Below, one piece after another: positions 15,763 through 27,906 of a DNA stretch of 64,000 nt. Where the stretch lies: NCBI RefSeq assembly GCF_029542205.1, contig NZ_CP113783.1, positions 2,657,001 to 2,721,000 of the forward strand, written 5' to 3'. The stretch comes from Pseudoxanthomonas sp. SE1 (GTDB lineage Bacteria > Pseudomonadota > Gammaproteobacteria > Xanthomonadales > Xanthomonadaceae). Position numbers and translations under genes: made by a program. Numbering within the stretch: the first letter of the stretch is position 1; every line of letters begins with the position of its first letter. The notes below the pieces were generated by a model. That model was not told where the DNA came from. It made no database searches and worked only from the letters and a program-made list of their open reading frames with translations.

Positions 15763-18006
15763 TTACTGCCAAAACTTGATGACGACGCCCAGCAGCAGGA
15801 TCAGGCCGACGATCATCGCGAACGCGTAGTGGTACAGGTAGCCGGACTGGGTCTTGCGCAGCAACTGCGCCCCCAGGTCGACCAGCTTCGCCGTACCGTT
15901 CACCGCCGCGCCATCGATCACGTGGCTGTCGAAGGCGCGCGACGCCTTGCCCAGCTTCACGCCGCCGCCGGCAAAGCCGTTGATCCAGAGATGGTCGGCC
16001 CAGTACTTCTTGTCCAGGATGTTGGTCAGGAAGGCGCCAACGGTGCTGTGGCGGACCTTGCCCGGCAGGTCTGGCTTGAACAGGTACAGAAACGTCGCCA
16101 GCGCGAAGCCACCCACTGCCAGCCACAAGGCGGGGGTTTTCACGCTATGCAGCGCGAGCGCCCAAGGGCCGTGCCACAGCTCGTCCTTCAGCGCCATTAC
16201 GGTATCGCGTGGTGAGACGGCCAGCGACGGGTCGAGGCGCAGGAAGTCGATCGCTCCCAGGAAGAACGGCGTCGCCTCATGGTGACCGGTCCAGTCGGTG
16301 CCAAACAGCATCGGCCCAGCGGTGAAATAGCCGATGATGATCGACGGGATCGCCAGCAGCACCAGCGGCACCGTCACCACCCAGGGAGATTCGTGCGGCT
16401 CGTGTGCGCCGTGGTGACCGTGATCGTCGTGACCATGGTCGTCGTGGGCGTGGTCGTGATGGGCGTCGTGGCCATGGCCATGGTCCGCATGCGCGTCCCG
16501 GAAGCGCTCCTTGCCATGGAACGTCAGATACAGCAGGCGGAAGCTGTAGAAGCTGGTGACGAACACACCCAGCAGCACCGCCCAGTAACCGTAGGTGGCG
16601 ATCCACTCGCTCGGCCCCTGGTATCCCTGCGCGGCCATCACGCCCATCTCGGCCACCTTCTCGCCCACTTCGTGCGCCACGTGCTGGTGGTGCTTGGCGG
16701 CCTCGATGATGGTGTCCTTCGAGTAGAACCCCGAGAAGAACGGCGTGCCGACCAGCGCCAACGTGCCGATCAGGCTGGTGATCCAGGTGATGGGCATGTG
16801 CTTGCGCAGGCCACCCATCTTCCGCATGTCCTGCTCGTGGTGCATGCCGATGATGACCGAGCCCGCCGCCAGGAACAGCAGCGCCTTGAAGAAGGCGTGC
16901 GTCATCAGGTGGAACACGGCCGCCGAGTACGCAGACACGCCCAGCGCCACCGTCATGTAGCCCAGCTGCGACAGCGTGGAGTACGCCACCACGCGCTTGA
17001 TGTCGTTCTGCACGATGCCGATCAGGCCGGTGAACAGCGCGGTCGTCGCACCGATGAACAGCACGAAGTCCAACGCCGTCTGCGACAGCTCGAACAGCGG
17101 CGACATGCGCGCCACCATGAAGATGCCGGCGGTCACCATCGTCGCCGCGTGGATCAGCGCCGAGATCGGCGTGGGGCCTTCCATCGAATCGGGCAGCCAC
17201 ACGTGCAACGGCACCTGCGCCGACTTGCCCATCGCGCCGATGAACAGGCAGATGCAGGTGAGCGTCGCCATCGACCAGATCACCGGCTGGTCCAGGACCT
17301 GCCAGGTTTCGCCGAACAGCGTGAGCGCGCCAGACCACACCGGCACGGCCTTGCCGGCCAGCATCGGTGAGTTGGCGAACACGGTGGCGTAATCCAGCGT
17401 GCCGAACATCAGCAGCACGCAGCCGATACCGAGCAGGAAGCCGAAGTCGCCGACGCGGTTGACCAGGAAGGCCTTCATGTTGGCGAAGATCGCCGTCGGC
17501 CGCTTGAACCAGAAGCCGATCAGCAGGTACGACACCAGGCCCACCGCTTCCCAGCCGAAGAACAGCTGCAGGAAGTTGTTGCTCATCACCAGCATCAGCA
17601 TGCTGAAGGTGAACAGCGAGATGTAGCTGAAGAAGCGCTGGTAGCCCGGATCTTCGGCCATGTAGCCGATGGTGTAGATGTGCACCAGCAGCGACACGAA
17701 GGTCACCACGACCATCATCATCGCGGTCAGCTTGTCGATCATGAAACCGACGTGGCCGGTGATGTTGCCCACTTCGAAGAACGTGTACAGGTTCTGGTTG
17801 AACGGCGACGCGCCCTGCGCCACCAGCTGGTACAGCACCCAGCACGACAGCGCGCAGCTGGTCGCCACGCCCAGGATGGTGGCGGTGTGCGCGCCGGCAC
17901 GACCGACGAAGCGGCCGAACAGCCCGGCGATGATGCTGCCCAGCAGCGGCGCCAGCACGATGGCCAGCAGCACGTTCTTGGAGAGGAGGACTTCCATACC
18001 GGTCAT
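15763..18006 (-). CDS. nuoL: NADH-quinone oxidoreductase subunit L with His-rich loop
   Basis: The distal antiporter-like subunit of complex I, with about 16 transmembrane segments including the long lateral helix near the C-terminus. Landmarks are QVPLHVWLPDSMEGPTPISA and IKRVVAYSTLSQLGYM. At 747 residues it is longer than E. coli NuoL (613). Much of the extra length lies around residues 503-539, a soluble loop with a dense His/Asp repeat (HADHGHGHDAHHDHAHDDHG), encoded at about 16391-16500. This could bind Zn, Ni or Cu; such a role is inferred. I start at the ATG at 18006; a second ATG at 17997 (MEVLLSKN) is equally possible. Confidence 0.97.
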   Translation of the reverse strand: MTGMEVLLSKNVLLAIVLAPLLGSIIAGLFGRFVGRAGAHTATILGVATSCALSCWVLYQLVAQGASPFNQNLYTFFEVGNITGHVGFMIDKLTAMMMVVVTFVSLLVHIYTIGYMAEDPGYQRFFSYISLFTFSMLMLVMSNNFLQLFFGWEAVGLVSYLLIGFWFKRPTAIFANMKAFLVNRVGDFGFLLGIGCVLLMFGTLDYATVFANSPMLAGKAVPVWSGALTLFGETWQVLDQPVIWSMATLTCICLFIGAMGKSAQVPLHVWLPDSMEGPTPISALIHAATMVTAGIFMVARMSPLFELSQTALDFVLFIGATTALFTGLIGIVQNDIKRVVAYSTLSQLGYMTVALGVSAYSAAVFHLMTHAFFKALLFLAAGSVIIGMHHEQDMRKMGGLRKHMPITWITSLIGTLALVGTPFFSGFYSKDTIIEAAKHHQHVAHEVGEKVAEMGVMAAQGYQGPSEWIATYGYWAVLLGVFVTSFYSFRLLYLTFHGKERFRDAHADHGHGHDAHHDHAHDDHGHDDHGHHGAHEPHESPWVVTVPLVLLAIPSIIIGYFTAGPMLFGTDWTGHHEATPFFLGAIDFLRLDPSLAVSPRDTVMALKDELWHGPWALALHSVKTPALWLAVGGFALATFLYLFKPDLPGKVRHSTVGAFLTNILDKKYWADHLWINGFAGGGVKLGKASRAFDSHVIDGAAVNGTAKLVDLGAQLLRKTQSGYLYHYAFAMIVGLILLLGVVIKFWQ

Positions 18007-18013
18007 CGGTGCA

Positions 18014-18319
18014 TCAGCCTTTGAGCGTGTCGACTTCGGCCACGTTGATCGTGCGCCGGGTGCGGAACAGGGTGACCAGGATCGCCAGGCCGATGGCGGC
18101 CTCGGCCGCGGCCACGGTCAGGATGAGGAACACGAAGATCTGGCCGGCCGCGTCACCGAGCTCGCGCGAGAACGCGACGAAGTTGATGTTCACCGACAGC
18201 AGCATCAGTTCGATCGACATCAGCAGCACGATGACGTTCTTCCGGTTCAGGAAGATGCCGGCCAGGCTGATGCAGAACAGCACGGCGCCGAGCGCCAGCA
18301 GGTGGCCTACGGAAATCAT
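18014..18319 (-). CDS. nuoK: NADH-quinone oxidoreductase subunit K
   Basis: A 101-residue membrane subunit of complex I with three transmembrane helices. The conserved membrane glutamates lie in [15 protein letters not shown] and [13 protein letters not shown] and form part of the proton-transfer axis. Its ATG overlaps the nuoJ stop codon in an ATGA motif (18316-18319), indicating translational coupling. nuoL starts eight bases after its stop. Confidence 0.97.
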   Translation of the reverse strand: MISVGHLLALGAVLFCISLAGIFLNRKNVIVLLMSIELMLLSVNINFVAFSRELGDAAGQIFVFLILTVAAAEAAIGLAILVTLFRTRRTINVAEVDTLKG

Positions 18320-18969
18320 GCCTTGCCCTCCCCTTCTGCCGGGGCGCTGGCCGGCGTTTCGCGCACCGGCTTCTCGGCCGGCATCGACACCATGCGGATG
18401 CGGTCGCGCGCCTTCACGCGCGACTGCTCGCCCGGGTCCTGCGTCTTGATGCCGGTGCGCTTGCGCAGCGTCAGCATCACGGCGGCGACCACCGCCACGG
18501 TCAGGATAACGGCGGCGAACTCGAACGGCAGCAGGAACTCGGTGAACAGCGTGCGTGCCAGCCACGCGGTGTTGGACACTTCGGCAGCGGCGGACGCGGC
18601 GTTGTCCTGGAACGGCATCGCCATCTTCGCCTTGATGCCGATCAGCACCAGCATCTGCGCCAGCATGACCACGGCGACCAGCAGGCCGACCGGCAGGAAC
18701 TTCACCCAGCCCTCGCGCAACGCGTCGACATCGATGTCGAGCATCATCACCACGAACAGGAACAGCACCATCACCGCGCCCACGTAGACGAGGATCAGCG
18801 CGACGCCCAGGAACTCCGCGCCCACCAGCAACCAGGTGCAGGCCACCGAGAAGAACGTCAGGATGAGGCACAGCACGGCATGCACCGGGTTGCGCACGCT
18901 GATCACTGCGCCGGCGGCGATGACCGCGACGGTGGCGAAAGCGTAAAAACTGATCAGGACCCAATCCAT
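18316..18969 (-). CDS. nuoJ: NADH-quinone oxidoreductase subunit J
   Basis: Membrane subunit of complex I, about five transmembrane helices. 217 residues with the conserved [21 protein letters not shown] helix (TM3, which carries the pi-bulge in structures). The C-terminal ~50 residues after the last helix are polar and charged ([20 protein letters not shown]), somewhat longer than in E. coli (184 residues in total). It starts 10 bases after nuoI and overlaps nuoK by four bases. Confidence 0.97.
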   Translation of the reverse strand: MDWVLISFYAFATVAVIAAGAVISVRNPVHAVLCLILTFFSVACTWLLVGAEFLGVALILVYVGAVMVLFLFVVMMLDIDVDALREGWVKFLPVGLLVAVVMLAQMLVLIGIKAKMAMPFQDNAASAAAEVSNTAWLARTLFTEFLLPFEFAAVILTVAVVAAVMLTLRKRTGIKTQDPGEQSRVKARDRIRMVSMPAEKPVRETPASAPAEGEGKA

Positions 18970-18979
18970 TCTTCGGACC

Positions 18980-19468
18980 TCAGCGGAAGGCGGCGTCGGC
19001 GGCGCGGCGCTCGGCGATCTCGGCTTCCAGCCGGTCTCCGATCGCCAGCAGCTGCGGCTTGGTGACGATGTTCTGCCCGCGCTTGTCGAAGTGGTACTCC
19101 AGCACGTGCGTCTCCACGATCGAATCCACCGGGCAGCTTTCCTCGCAGAAGCCGCAGTAGATGCACTTGAACAGGTCGATGTCGTAGCGCGTGGTGCGAC
19201 GGGTGCCGTCCTCGCGCGGGGCCGAGTCGATGGTGATGGCCAGCGCCGGGCAGACCGCTTCGCACAGCTTGCAGGCGATGCAGCGCTCTTCGCCGTTCGG
19301 GTAACGGCGCAGCGCGTGCAGGCCGCGGAAGCGCGGCGACTGCGGGAACTTCTCCATCGGGTACATCAGCGTGTACTTCGGCTTGAAGGTGTACTTCAGC
19401 GTCAGCCACAGGCCCTGCATCAGTTCCAGCAGCATCAGGCTCTTGAAGTAGTGCACAACCTTGTTCAT
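18980..19468 (-). CDS. nuoI: NADH-quinone oxidoreductase subunit I (two 4Fe-4S clusters)
   Basis: Ferredoxin-like subunit of the peripheral arm carrying clusters N6a and N6b. The two motifs [16 protein letters not shown] and [16 protein letters not shown] are intact (C-x2-C-x2-C-x3-CP). 162 residues, with the N-terminal amphipathic helix region ([20 protein letters not shown]) that docks on the membrane subunits. Its ATG (19468) follows directly on the nuoH TAA (19469-19471) with no gap. Confidence 0.98.
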   Translation of the reverse strand: MNKVVHYFKSLMLLELMQGLWLTLKYTFKPKYTLMYPMEKFPQSPRFRGLHALRRYPNGEERCIACKLCEAVCPALAITIDSAPREDGTRRTTRYDIDLFKCIYCGFCEESCPVDSIVETHVLEYHFDKRGQNIVTKPQLLAIGDRLEAEIAERRAADAAFR

Positions 19469-20560
19469 TTACACACCCTTCTCGAACACACCGAAGAACA
19501 CCAACAACGCCGTCACCGCGATCCACGCGATGGTCAGCGGAATGAACACCTTCCAGCCCAGGCGCATGATCTGGTCGTAGCGGTAGCGCGGGAAGCTGGC
19601 GCGAAACCAGATGTAGGCGCTGGCGAAGAACAGCACCTTCAGCAGCAGCCACGGCCAGCCGCCGGCCCAGATCCAGTTGATCCACGGCGATACGTCGGCG
19701 GTGATCCAGCCCTGCAGCGGGCTCAGCCAGCCGCCCAGGAAGAACAGCGACACCAGGAAGCTGACCAGGATCATGTTGGCGTATTCGGCCAGGAAGAACA
19801 GCGCGAACGCCGCACCCGAATACTCCACCATGTGGCCGGCGACGATTTCCGACTCGCCTTCCACCACGTCGAACGGCGAGCGGTTGGTCTCGGCGACGCC
19901 GGACACCCAGTACACGATGAACAGCGGGAACAGCGGCAGCCAGAACCACTCGAAGAAGCCAGCGTTGCCGGACTGCGCCATCACGATGTCGGTCAGGTTC
20001 AGGCTGCCGGCGGCGATCAGCACGCCGACCAGCGCGAAGCCCATCGCGATCTCGTAGCTGACCACCTGCGCGGCGGAACGCATCGCGCCGAGGAACGCGT
20101 ACTTCGAGTTCGACGCCCAGCCGGCGATGATGATGCCGTACACGCCCAGCGAGGTCATCGCCAGCAGGTACAGCAGGCCGGCATTGGCGTTCGACAGCAC
20201 CAACTGGTAGTCGAACGGCACCACCGCCCATGCCGCGAACGCCGGCGCCAGCGTGATCAGCGGCGCCAGGATGTACATGGTCTTCTGCGCGCTGCTGGGC
20301 TGGATGATTTCCTTGAACAGCAGTTTGAACACGTCGGCGAAGGCCTGGAAGATGCCCATGCCCACGTACATCGGCCCGTGGCGCACGTGCATCCAGCCGA
20401 TCAGCTTGCGCTCCCACACCACGTAGAACGCAACCGAGATGATCACCGGCATGGCGATCACCAGGATCTTCAGCACGATCCACAGCGCCATGCCGATGTC
20501 GCCCAGCCCGAAGAACCACTCGCGCAGGGGGCCGACGGCGTTGATCAACAGCTCGTTCAT
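19469..20560 (-). CDS. nuoH: NADH-quinone oxidoreductase subunit H
   Basis: Membrane subunit that forms the quinone chamber with NuoB and NuoD. 363 residues, eight or so transmembrane helices; the conserved quinone-site loops [19 protein letters not shown] and the acidic cluster [20 protein letters not shown] are present. ATG at 20560 gives [16 protein letters not shown] and overlaps the nuoG TGA by an ATGA motif. The open frame upstream is nuoG sequence in another frame. Confidence 0.98.
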   Translation of the reverse strand: MNELLINAVGPLREWFFGLGDIGMALWIVLKILVIAMPVIISVAFYVVWERKLIGWMHVRHGPMYVGMGIFQAFADVFKLLFKEIIQPSSAQKTMYILAPLITLAPAFAAWAVVPFDYQLVLSNANAGLLYLLAMTSLGVYGIIIAGWASNSKYAFLGAMRSAAQVVSYEIAMGFALVGVLIAAGSLNLTDIVMAQSGNAGFFEWFWLPLFPLFIVYWVSGVAETNRSPFDVVEGESEIVAGHMVEYSGAAFALFFLAEYANMILVSFLVSLFFLGGWLSPLQGWITADVSPWINWIWAGGWPWLLLKVLFFASAYIWFRASFPRYRYDQIMRLGWKVFIPLTIAWIAVTALLVFFGVFEKGV

Positions 20561-22791
20561 GCGCTCACCACCGTGACACGTCCTGCGCCCAGCGGCGCAG
20601 TCGCGCCGTAGCCGCTCTCGATCCACGCGGCGCCCGCCGCGACGCGGGCATCCACCACTACCGGCAACGCGGCCGTGCCGATGCCGTTGCCGACCTTGGC
20701 CATCTGGCCTTCGGCGACGCCGGCGGCCTGCGCGTCGGCAGGATTCAGCACGATGCGGTCACCCACGTTCAGCGGGTGCGCCTGCAACGCTTCGGCGCGG
20801 CGGACGGTACCGTCGGTGCGATAGATCGCCGCGCTGACGGCCAGTTCCAGTCCCTGACCATTCAGTGCAGGTGCTGCGGATTTCGCGATCACGACGGGCT
20901 TCGCGTTGCTGATGGCATCGCGCATCCCTGCAACATCGGTGAACTCGAAGCCGGCGAGCTGCAGTTCGCCGCCGAGTGCGCGCAGCACCTTCCAGCCTTC
21001 GCGTGCTTCACCCGGCAACTTGCCGGCGGCCTGCGTGCGCTGGTCCACGCCGTCGAGGTTGGTCAGCGTCGCCTCGATTTCCGGCAGCAGACCGATGGGG
21101 AGGATCACATCGGCCACGTCGCGCGTGGACTTGCACGCGAAATGGCTGAACGCCACGACCTTCGCAGAGGCCAGCGCGCGCGACGCGGCCGGCGTATCGG
21201 CGAAATCGAGGCCCGGCTCGATGCCGTAGATGACATAGGCGTTGCGCGGCTCGGCGAACATGCCGGCCACGTCGCGACCGCTCGGCAGCACGCCGTGACG
21301 CGCCAGGCCAACGGCATTGGCGCCCTGCGGGATGCGGCACAGCGAAGCGCCGGTCGCGGTGGCGAACTCGCCGGCGGCAGCGCGCAGCGCGGCGGCCTGC
21401 GGATGGTTCTCGACGACGCCACCGACGATCACGACCGCACGGTTGGCGCCCCTGGCGACATCGCGCAATGCGGCTCCGTTCAATGCTTCGCCCAACTTCG
21501 ACGGTGCGACGATCTGCTTGCCCGCCAGACTGAACGCGAAGTCGAAGTCGACCGGATTGACCGCATGCACCTTGGCGCCCTTGCGGACGGCCTTGCGGAT
21601 ACGCTGGTGCAGCAGCGGCAGTTCGTGGCGGATGTTGGTGCCGAACAGCACGATGACATCGGCCTGCTCGATCTCCGCCAGCGGCAGCGCGAACGGCTCG
21701 GCCACCGCGCCATCGGAGAAGTCGCGGTTGTTGATGCGGTGATCCAGGTTGCCGGTGCCCAAGCCGTCGGCGAGCTTGGCCAGCAGGCCGCCCTCCTCGT
21801 TCGACACCGCCGGGTGCACCAGCACGCCGAGGCTGTCGCCCCTGTTCGCGCGCAGGATCTCGGCAGCGGCGGCCAGGCCTTCGGCCCAGGACACTTCGCG
21901 CCACTCGCCATTGATCTTCTGCAGCGGCTTCACCGCGCGGTCATCGGCGTACAGGCCCTGGTGCGAATAGCGGTCGCGGTCGGACAGCCAGCATTCGTTG
22001 ACGGCTTCGTTCTCGCGCGGCACCGCGCGCAGCACTTCACCGCGGCGCGAGTGATAGAACACGTTGGAGCCCATCGCGTCGTGGAAGCCCACGGATTCAC
22101 GCGCGATCAGTTCCCACGGACGGGCGCGGAACTGGAACACCTTGTTGGTCAGCGCGCCCACCGGGCACACGTCGATGACATTGCCGGAGATCTCGGTGGT
22201 CAGCGGCTTGCCGTCGTAGGTACCGATCTGCAGGTTCTCGCCGCGGTACATGCCGCCCAGCTCGTAGGTACCGGCGACGTCGGCGGTGAAGCGCACGCAG
22301 CGCGTGCACTGGATGCAGCGGGTCATCTCCGTGGCGACCAGAGGACCGATGTCCTCGTCCGGCACCACGCGCTTGCGTTCCTGGAAGCGGCTGACCGAGC
22401 GGCCGTAGCCGAGCGACAGGTCCTGCAGCTCGCATTCGCCGCCCTGGTCGCAGATCGGGCAGTCCAGCGGATGGTTGATCAGCAGGAATTCCATCACGTT
22501 GCGCTGCGACTTCAACGCCTTGTCGCTGCGCGTGGCGATCTTCATGCCATCCATCACCGGCGTGGCGCAGGCCGGCGCCGGCTTCGGCATCTTCTCGACT
22601 TCCACCAGGCACATGCGGCAGTTGGCCGCGATCGGCAGCTTCTCGTGGTAGCAGAAGCGCGGGATCGGGATGCCCGCCTTGTCGGCGGCCTGGATGATCA
22701 TCGAACCCTTGGGCGCGGCCATCTCGACACCGTCGATGAAAACGGTGACGTGGTCCGGCGGCAGGTTGGGATTCACGGGCTGCGCACTCAC
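20557..22791 (-). CDS. nuoG: NADH-quinone oxidoreductase subunit G
   Basis: The largest peripheral-arm subunit, which wires electrons from NADH to the quinone site. 744 residues. The N-terminal 2Fe-2S domain ([20 protein letters not shown]) is followed by the [18 protein letters not shown] motif and [16 protein letters not shown]...CPVGALT (4Fe-4S clusters), then a degenerate molybdopterin-oxidoreductase domain. I see no C-x2-C-x3-C motif for the extra cluster N7 of E. coli, and the protein is shorter than the E. coli one (about 908). The start is GTG at 22791, overlapping the nuoF stop in GTGA. Confidence 0.97.
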   Translation of the reverse strand: MSAQPVNPNLPPDHVTVFIDGVEMAAPKGSMIIQAADKAGIPIPRFCYHEKLPIAANCRMCLVEVEKMPKPAPACATPVMDGMKIATRSDKALKSQRNVMEFLLINHPLDCPICDQGGECELQDLSLGYGRSVSRFQERKRVVPDEDIGPLVATEMTRCIQCTRCVRFTADVAGTYELGGMYRGENLQIGTYDGKPLTTEISGNVIDVCPVGALTNKVFQFRARPWELIARESVGFHDAMGSNVFYHSRRGEVLRAVPRENEAVNECWLSDRDRYSHQGLYADDRAVKPLQKINGEWREVSWAEGLAAAAEILRANRGDSLGVLVHPAVSNEEGGLLAKLADGLGTGNLDHRINNRDFSDGAVAEPFALPLAEIEQADVIVLFGTNIRHELPLLHQRIRKAVRKGAKVHAVNPVDFDFAFSLAGKQIVAPSKLGEALNGAALRDVARGANRAVVIVGGVVENHPQAAALRAAAGEFATATGASLCRIPQGANAVGLARHGVLPSGRDVAGMFAEPRNAYVIYGIEPGLDFADTPAASRALASAKVVAFSHFACKSTRDVADVILPIGLLPEIEATLTNLDGVDQRTQAAGKLPGEAREGWKVLRALGGELQLAGFEFTDVAGMRDAISNAKPVVIAKSAAPALNGQGLELAVSAAIYRTDGTVRRAEALQAHPLNVGDRIVLNPADAQAAGVAEGQMAKVGNGIGTAALPVVVDARVAAGAAWIESGYGATAPLGAGRVTVVSA

Positions 22792-24158
22792 GCGGCCACC
22801 TCCAGGTTGGAACGGACCACCGTGCCGTCGCGCTCGTCGTCGACGAGGAAACGCTTGTTGACGATCGCGTATTCGAATTCGTGCCAGAAGTGGCGCAGCA
22901 TGCCCTGCACCGGCCACGCGGCGGCTTCGCCGAACGCGCAGATGGTGTGGCCTTCGATCTGGCCCGCGGCCGCGCGAAGCGTGTGCAGGTCCTCGATCGT
23001 GGCCTTGTGCTCGGCCACGCGGGTCAGCATGCGGTACATCCAGCCGGTGCCTTCGCGGCACGGCGTGCACTGTCCGCAGCTTTCCTTGAAGTAGAACCGC
23101 GCGATGCGCTGGCAGGCACGCACCATGCAGGTGGTGTCGTCCATCACGACGACCGCGCCCGATCCCAGACCGGAACCGGCCTTCTGGATGCTGTCGTAAT
23201 CCATCGTCAGGCCCATCATCACCTCGCCCGGCAGCACCGGCATCGAGGAACCGCCCGGGATGACCGCCTTGAGCTTGCGTCCTTCGCGCATGCCACCGCA
23301 CAGCTCGAGCAGGTCGGCGAACGATGTGCCAAGGCGGATCTCATGGTTGCCCGGCTTCGCGACGTGGCCTGAGACCGAGAAGATCTTGCAGCCGCCGTTG
23401 TTGGGCTTGCCCAAGTTCATGAACCACTCGGCGCCGTTACGCACGATCGCCGGCACCGACGCGTAGGTTTCGGTGTTGTTGATCGTGGTCGGCTTGCCGT
23501 ACAGGCCGAAGTTGGCCGGGAACGGCGGCTTGAAGCGCGGCTGGCCCTTCTTGCCTTCCAGCGACTCCATCAGCGCGGTTTCTTCGCCGCAGATGTAGGC
23601 GCCCGCGCCGAGCGCGTTGTACAGGTCGATGTCCACGCCCGAGCCGAGGATGTTCTTGCCCAGCCAGCCATGCTTGTAGGCTTCGGCGGTGGCTTCTTCC
23701 AGGTGCTCGAAGGGTTCGTGGTGGAACTCGCCGCGCAGGTAGTTGTAGCCCACGGTGGAGCCGGTGGCGTAGCACGCGATCGCCATGCCCTCGATCACCG
23801 CATGCGGGTTGTAGCGCAGGATGTCGCGGTCCTTGGCGGTGCCTGGCTCGGACTCGTCCGAGTTGCAGAGAATGTACTTCTGCATATCGCCCTTGGGCAT
23901 GAAGCTCCACTTCAGGCCGGTCGGGAAACCTGCGCCGCCACGGCCGCGCAGGCCGGACTGCTTGACCATCTCGACGACATCGGCCGGCGGGATCTTCTCT
24001 TCGATGATCCTGCGCAGCGCGGCGTAGCCGCCGGTCTTCAGATAGTTCTCGTACGACCACGGCTTGTCGAAGTGCAGCGTGGTGTAGACGGCCTGGTGCT
24101 CCTTGGGAGCGGGGCCGACCGGGCCGTAGCCTTCGGAATAGTGAGAGTGGCCTGCCAT
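22788..24158 (-). CDS. nuoF: NADH-quinone oxidoreductase subunit F (FMN, NADH site)
   Basis: Binds NADH, FMN and cluster N3. 456 residues. The FMN/NADH motifs [17 protein letters not shown] and [19 protein letters not shown] are intact, as is the cluster motif [12 protein letters not shown] with the fourth Cys in HTICAFGEA. The N-terminal ~25 residues ([20 protein letters not shown]) extend beyond E. coli NuoF. It starts five bases after nuoE ends and overlaps nuoG by four bases. Confidence 0.98.
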   Translation of the reverse strand: MAGHSHYSEGYGPVGPAPKEHQAVYTTLHFDKPWSYENYLKTGGYAALRRIIEEKIPPADVVEMVKQSGLRGRGGAGFPTGLKWSFMPKGDMQKYILCNSDESEPGTAKDRDILRYNPHAVIEGMAIACYATGSTVGYNYLRGEFHHEPFEHLEEATAEAYKHGWLGKNILGSGVDIDLYNALGAGAYICGEETALMESLEGKKGQPRFKPPFPANFGLYGKPTTINNTETYASVPAIVRNGAEWFMNLGKPNNGGCKIFSVSGHVAKPGNHEIRLGTSFADLLELCGGMREGRKLKAVIPGGSSMPVLPGEVMMGLTMDYDSIQKAGSGLGSGAVVVMDDTTCMVRACQRIARFYFKESCGQCTPCREGTGWMYRMLTRVAEHKATIEDLHTLRAAAGQIEGHTICAFGEAAAWPVQGMLRHFWHEFEYAIVNKRFLVDDERDGTVVRSNLEVAA

Positions 24159-24162
24159 GCGC

Positions 24163-24690
24163 TTACTCCAGCCCGTCCAGCAGCTCGTCGACTTTCGCCG
24201 GCGTCAGCTTCTCGTGGTAATGGCCATTGATGACCACGACCGGCGCGCCGCAGCACGCGGCCACGCACTCTTCTTCGCGCTTCAGGTACACGCGACCGTC
24301 GGCGGTGGATTCGCCCAGCTTGCAGCCGAGCTTCTTCTCCGCGTGCGCGACCAGATCCTCGGCACCGTTGAGCCAGCAGCTGATGTTGGTGCAGAAGGCG
24401 ACATTGTTGCGGCCGACCTTCTCGGTCTCGAACATCGAGTAGAAGCTGGCGACCTCGTAGGCCCACACCGGCGGCAGGTCCAGGTACTTGGCGACGGCGG
24501 CGATCAGCTCGTCGGTCAGCCAACCTTCGTTCTGCTCCTGCGCCGCATGCAGACCCTGCAGTACCGCGGAACGCTTGCGGTCCGGCGGGAACTTGGTCAG
24601 CCAATGATCGATGTGCGCGCGCGTCCTGTCGCTCAACGCCACCAGCGGATCGACGTTCTGCGCCGCCTCGAAATTACCCGTGGCCCTCAT
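24163..24690 (-). CDS. nuoE: NADH-quinone oxidoreductase subunit E (2Fe-2S)
   Basis: Thioredoxin-fold subunit with the off-pathway 2Fe-2S cluster N1a. 175 residues with the ligand pattern CTNISC (C-x4-C) followed about 35 residues later by [10 protein letters not shown] (C-x3-C). The helical N-terminal domain ([20 protein letters not shown]) is normal. Its ATG overlaps the end of nuoD by four bases (24687-24690). Confidence 0.98.
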   Translation of the reverse strand: MRATGNFEAAQNVDPLVALSDRTRAHIDHWLTKFPPDRKRSAVLQGLHAAQEQNEGWLTDELIAAVAKYLDLPPVWAYEVASFYSMFETEKVGRNNVAFCTNISCWLNGAEDLVAHAEKKLGCKLGESTADGRVYLKREEECVAACCGAPVVVINGHYHEKLTPAKVDELLDGLE

Positions 24691-25991
24691 CGGTCCACCT
24701 CACCAAAGACAAGATCATAAGTACCGATCATCGCGACGACGTCGGGGAGCATGTGGCCGCGCACGATCTCGTCCATGGAGGACAGGTGCGCGAAGCCCGG
24801 CGCGCGCAACTTCACGCGGAACGGTTTGTTGGCGCCATCGGACACCAGGTAGCAACCGAACTCGCCCTTCGGTGCCTCGACCGCGGCATAGGTTTCGCCG
24901 GCCGGCACGCAGTAGCCTTCGCTGAAGAGCTTGAAGTGGTGGATCAGCGCTTCCATGTCGTCCTTCATCTCCTCGCGGGAGGGCGGCGCGACCTTGAAGT
25001 TCTGCACCATGACCGGGCCCGGGTTGGCCTTCAGCCACTTCACGCACTGCTGGATGATGCGGTTGGACTGGCGCATCTCGGCGACGCGGACCAGGTAACG
25101 GTCGTAGCAGTCGCCATTGACACCGACCGGAATGTCGAAATCGACCACGTCGTACTTCGCGTATGGCTGCTTCTTGCGCAGGTCCCAGGCGATACCCGAA
25201 CCACGCAGCATCGCGCCGGTCATGCCCAGCGCACGCGCCTGTTCCGGCGAGACCACGCCGATGCCGACGGTGCGCTGCTTCCAGATGCGGTTGTCGGTCA
25301 GCAGCGTCTCGTATTCATCGACGCGCTTGGGGAATTCGTTGGTGAAGTCTTCCAGGAAGTCCAGCAGCGAACCTTCGCGCGCCTGGTTGAACTGCTTCAG
25401 CGCCTTGCCCTTGCGCCAGGGCGATTCCTTGTACTTCGGCATGCGGTCCGGCAGGTCGCGGTACACGCCGCCCGGACGGTAGTACGTCGCATGCATGCGC
25501 GCGCCACTGACCGCTTCGTAGCAGTCCATCAGCTCTTCGCGCTCGCGGAAGGCGTACAGCATCACCGCCATCGCACCGAGGTCGAGCGCGTTGGAACCGA
25601 TCCACATCAGGTGATTCAGGATGCGGGTGATTTCGTCGAACATCGTGCGGATGTACTGCGCGCGTTCCGGCGCCTCGATGCCCATCAGCGTCTCGATGGC
25701 GCGCACGTAGGCGTGCTCGTTGCACATCATCGACACGTAGTCCAGGCGATCCATGTAGCCGATCGACTGGTTGAACGGCTTGGATTCGGCCAGCTTCTCG
25801 GTGCCCCGGTGCAGCAGGCCGACGTGGGGATCGGCGCGCACGATGGTCTCGCCGTCCATTTCCAGGATCAGGCGCAGCACGCCGTGCGCGGCCGGATGCT
25901 GCGGGCCGAAGTTCAGCGTGTAGTTGCGGATTTCCTGCTTGCCCTCGGCAGGATTGCTGGCGAACGCGACGCCGGATTGCGGATTGCTCAT
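24687..25991 (-). CDS. nuoD: NADH-quinone oxidoreductase subunit D
   Basis: The 49-kDa-type subunit, related to NiFe hydrogenase large subunits, that lines the quinone pocket with NuoB. 434 residues. Conserved segments include [17 protein letters not shown], the quinone-tyrosine region [14 protein letters not shown], and the C-terminal [19 protein letters not shown]. It is a separate gene from nuoC, unlike the fused nuoCD of E. coli. It overlaps both neighbours by four bases. Confidence 0.98.
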   Translation of the reverse strand: MSNPQSGVAFASNPAEGKQEIRNYTLNFGPQHPAAHGVLRLILEMDGETIVRADPHVGLLHRGTEKLAESKPFNQSIGYMDRLDYVSMMCNEHAYVRAIETLMGIEAPERAQYIRTMFDEITRILNHLMWIGSNALDLGAMAVMLYAFREREELMDCYEAVSGARMHATYYRPGGVYRDLPDRMPKYKESPWRKGKALKQFNQAREGSLLDFLEDFTNEFPKRVDEYETLLTDNRIWKQRTVGIGVVSPEQARALGMTGAMLRGSGIAWDLRKKQPYAKYDVVDFDIPVGVNGDCYDRYLVRVAEMRQSNRIIQQCVKWLKANPGPVMVQNFKVAPPSREEMKDDMEALIHHFKLFSEGYCVPAGETYAAVEAPKGEFGCYLVSDGANKPFRVKLRAPGFAHLSSMDEIVRGHMLPDVVAMIGTYDLVFGEVDR

Positions 25992-26713
25992 GCCTTGCCC
26001 TCGCGTGCAGCAGCTTCGCCTGCAGCGGTCTGGTAACGGGCGTCGTCGCGGATCACGCGCGGCACGCCGACGCGCGGCTCAACCGAGGTGACCGGCTCGT
26101 ACACCACGCGCTTCTTCTCTTCGTCGTAACGGACTTCGACGTTGCCGATCAGCGGGAAATCCTTGCGGAACGGATGACCGACGAAACCGTAATCGGTCAG
26201 GATGCGGCGCAGGTCCGGATGACCTTCAAAGATGATGCCGTACAGGTCGAACGCCTCGCGCTCGAACCAGTTCAGGCCCGGCCACACGTCGCACAGCGAC
26301 GCCACCACCGGCAGGCCGTCATCCGGCGCGAAGCAGCGCACGCGGACGCGGCGGTTGTGCTGGTACGACAGCAGGTGCAGGACCACCGCGAAGCGGTTGG
26401 GTTGCGCGGCACCCTGCGGGCGCTGCTCCCAGTTGAAGCGACCCGGACCGAACCCCTCCACGCCGCGACTGAAACCCGCGGAGGAGACGTCGGCCGTGTC
26501 CCATTCGGTACTGCCGTAGCCCAGGTAATCGACGCCGCTGACATCGACGGCCTGTTCGAAGCCGAACTCGTCGCGCAACGCCAGGCAGACAGCGTGCCAG
26601 GACGCGGAGGGCACTTCCAGGGTGATCTCGCCGCGCGGCTCGGCCACGCTGACCGTCGCGTCCGCGAAGCGGGCGCGCAGCTGGTCGGTGAAGTTTGCAG
26701 CTTGCTCTGCCAT
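25988..26713 (-). CDS. nuoC: NADH-quinone oxidoreductase subunit C
   Basis: 30-kDa-type peripheral subunit. 241 residues; the signature [20 protein letters not shown] and the following [20 protein letters not shown] are intact. The sequence between them and the N-terminal third ([20 protein letters not shown]) contains a species-specific insertion relative to E. coli. It starts 45 bases after the nuoB stop, one of the looser junctions in the operon. Confidence 0.98.
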   Translation of the reverse strand: MAEQAANFTDQLRARFADATVSVAEPRGEITLEVPSASWHAVCLALRDEFGFEQAVDVSGVDYLGYGSTEWDTADVSSAGFSRGVEGFGPGRFNWEQRPQGAAQPNRFAVVLHLLSYQHNRRVRVRCFAPDDGLPVVASLCDVWPGLNWFEREAFDLYGIIFEGHPDLRRILTDYGFVGHPFRKDFPLIGNVEVRYDEEKKRVVYEPVTSVEPRVGVPRVIRDDARYQTAAGEAAAREGKA

Positions 26714-26758
26714 GGGGCGTGGCGTGCTCTGAAGGGGGATGTCGGGGGGAAGCAGGAA

Positions 26759-27303
<545 letters not shown>

Positions 27304-27313
<10 letters not shown>

Positions 27314-27660
27314 TCGAGCGCTCCCTTCTTCCAAACGTAAATGAAGCCGAGGAACAGCATGCCCACGAACAGGCCCATCGTGACCAGCGCACGCGGACCC
27401 AGCTCCTGGAACACCAGCGTCCACGGAACAATGAAGATGATTTCCAGATCGAACACGATGAACTGGATGGCGATCAGGTAGTAGCGCACGTCGAACTTCA
27501 TGCGTGCGTCTTCGAAAGCCTCGAAGCCGCATTCGTACGGAGACAGCTTCTGCGCGTCCGGACGACGCGGCCCCAGGAAGCGGCCGGCCACCATCAGCGC
27601 GATGCCGATGCCGGTGGCGACGATCAGGAACAACAGGGTGGGCAGGTAGTTGGCCAGCAC
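27304..27660 (-). CDS. nuoA: NADH-quinone oxidoreductase subunit A
   Basis: First gene of the operon; a 118-residue membrane subunit with three transmembrane helices and the conserved loop [21 protein letters not shown] that closes over the quinone entrance. The start is GTG at 27660 ([17 protein letters not shown]) with AAGAAGAGACAAGCGA in front, a good ribosome site. The leader back to the predicted promoter is about 175 bases. Confidence 0.96.
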
Positions 27661-27841
27661 TCGCTTGTCTCTTCTTGTCCTATCCGCCGGCGCGCATGAC
27701 TGCGGCTCGGCATGAATGGGGCTTGCATCGCCCGCCCGGCCCCGGCGTATGCCGCGACCGACCCTCTGGCGACGCCGCCCGGGCCCACCTTCTGCGGGAG
27801 CCCTTCCGCAACACGTACCGGGCGCCCGATGAATCGCCGGG

Positions 27842-27870
27842 ATTGTAACGGTTCGTGAACTCGCTAGTAA
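27842..27870 (-). promoter_or_regulatory. Candidate sigma-70 promoter of the nuo operon
   Basis: On the minus strand TTACTA (27870-27865) and TACAAT (27847-27842) are 17 bases apart. Transcription would begin near 27835 and leave a leader of about 175 bases before the nuoA GTG. It lies just downstream of the terminator at 27907-27933, so the operon has its own start separate from secG-tRNA-Leu. Confidence 0.5.
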
Positions 27871-27906
27871 ACGATTACCCGCGCATATCGCGGTTCTCGA
27901 CAAAAG

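Noticed and set aside
13482..15779. A 765-residue plus-strand ORF opposite nuoM/nuoN
   Set aside because: Extreme Gln/His/Arg content is the mirror of membrane-helix codons; it spans two real genes.
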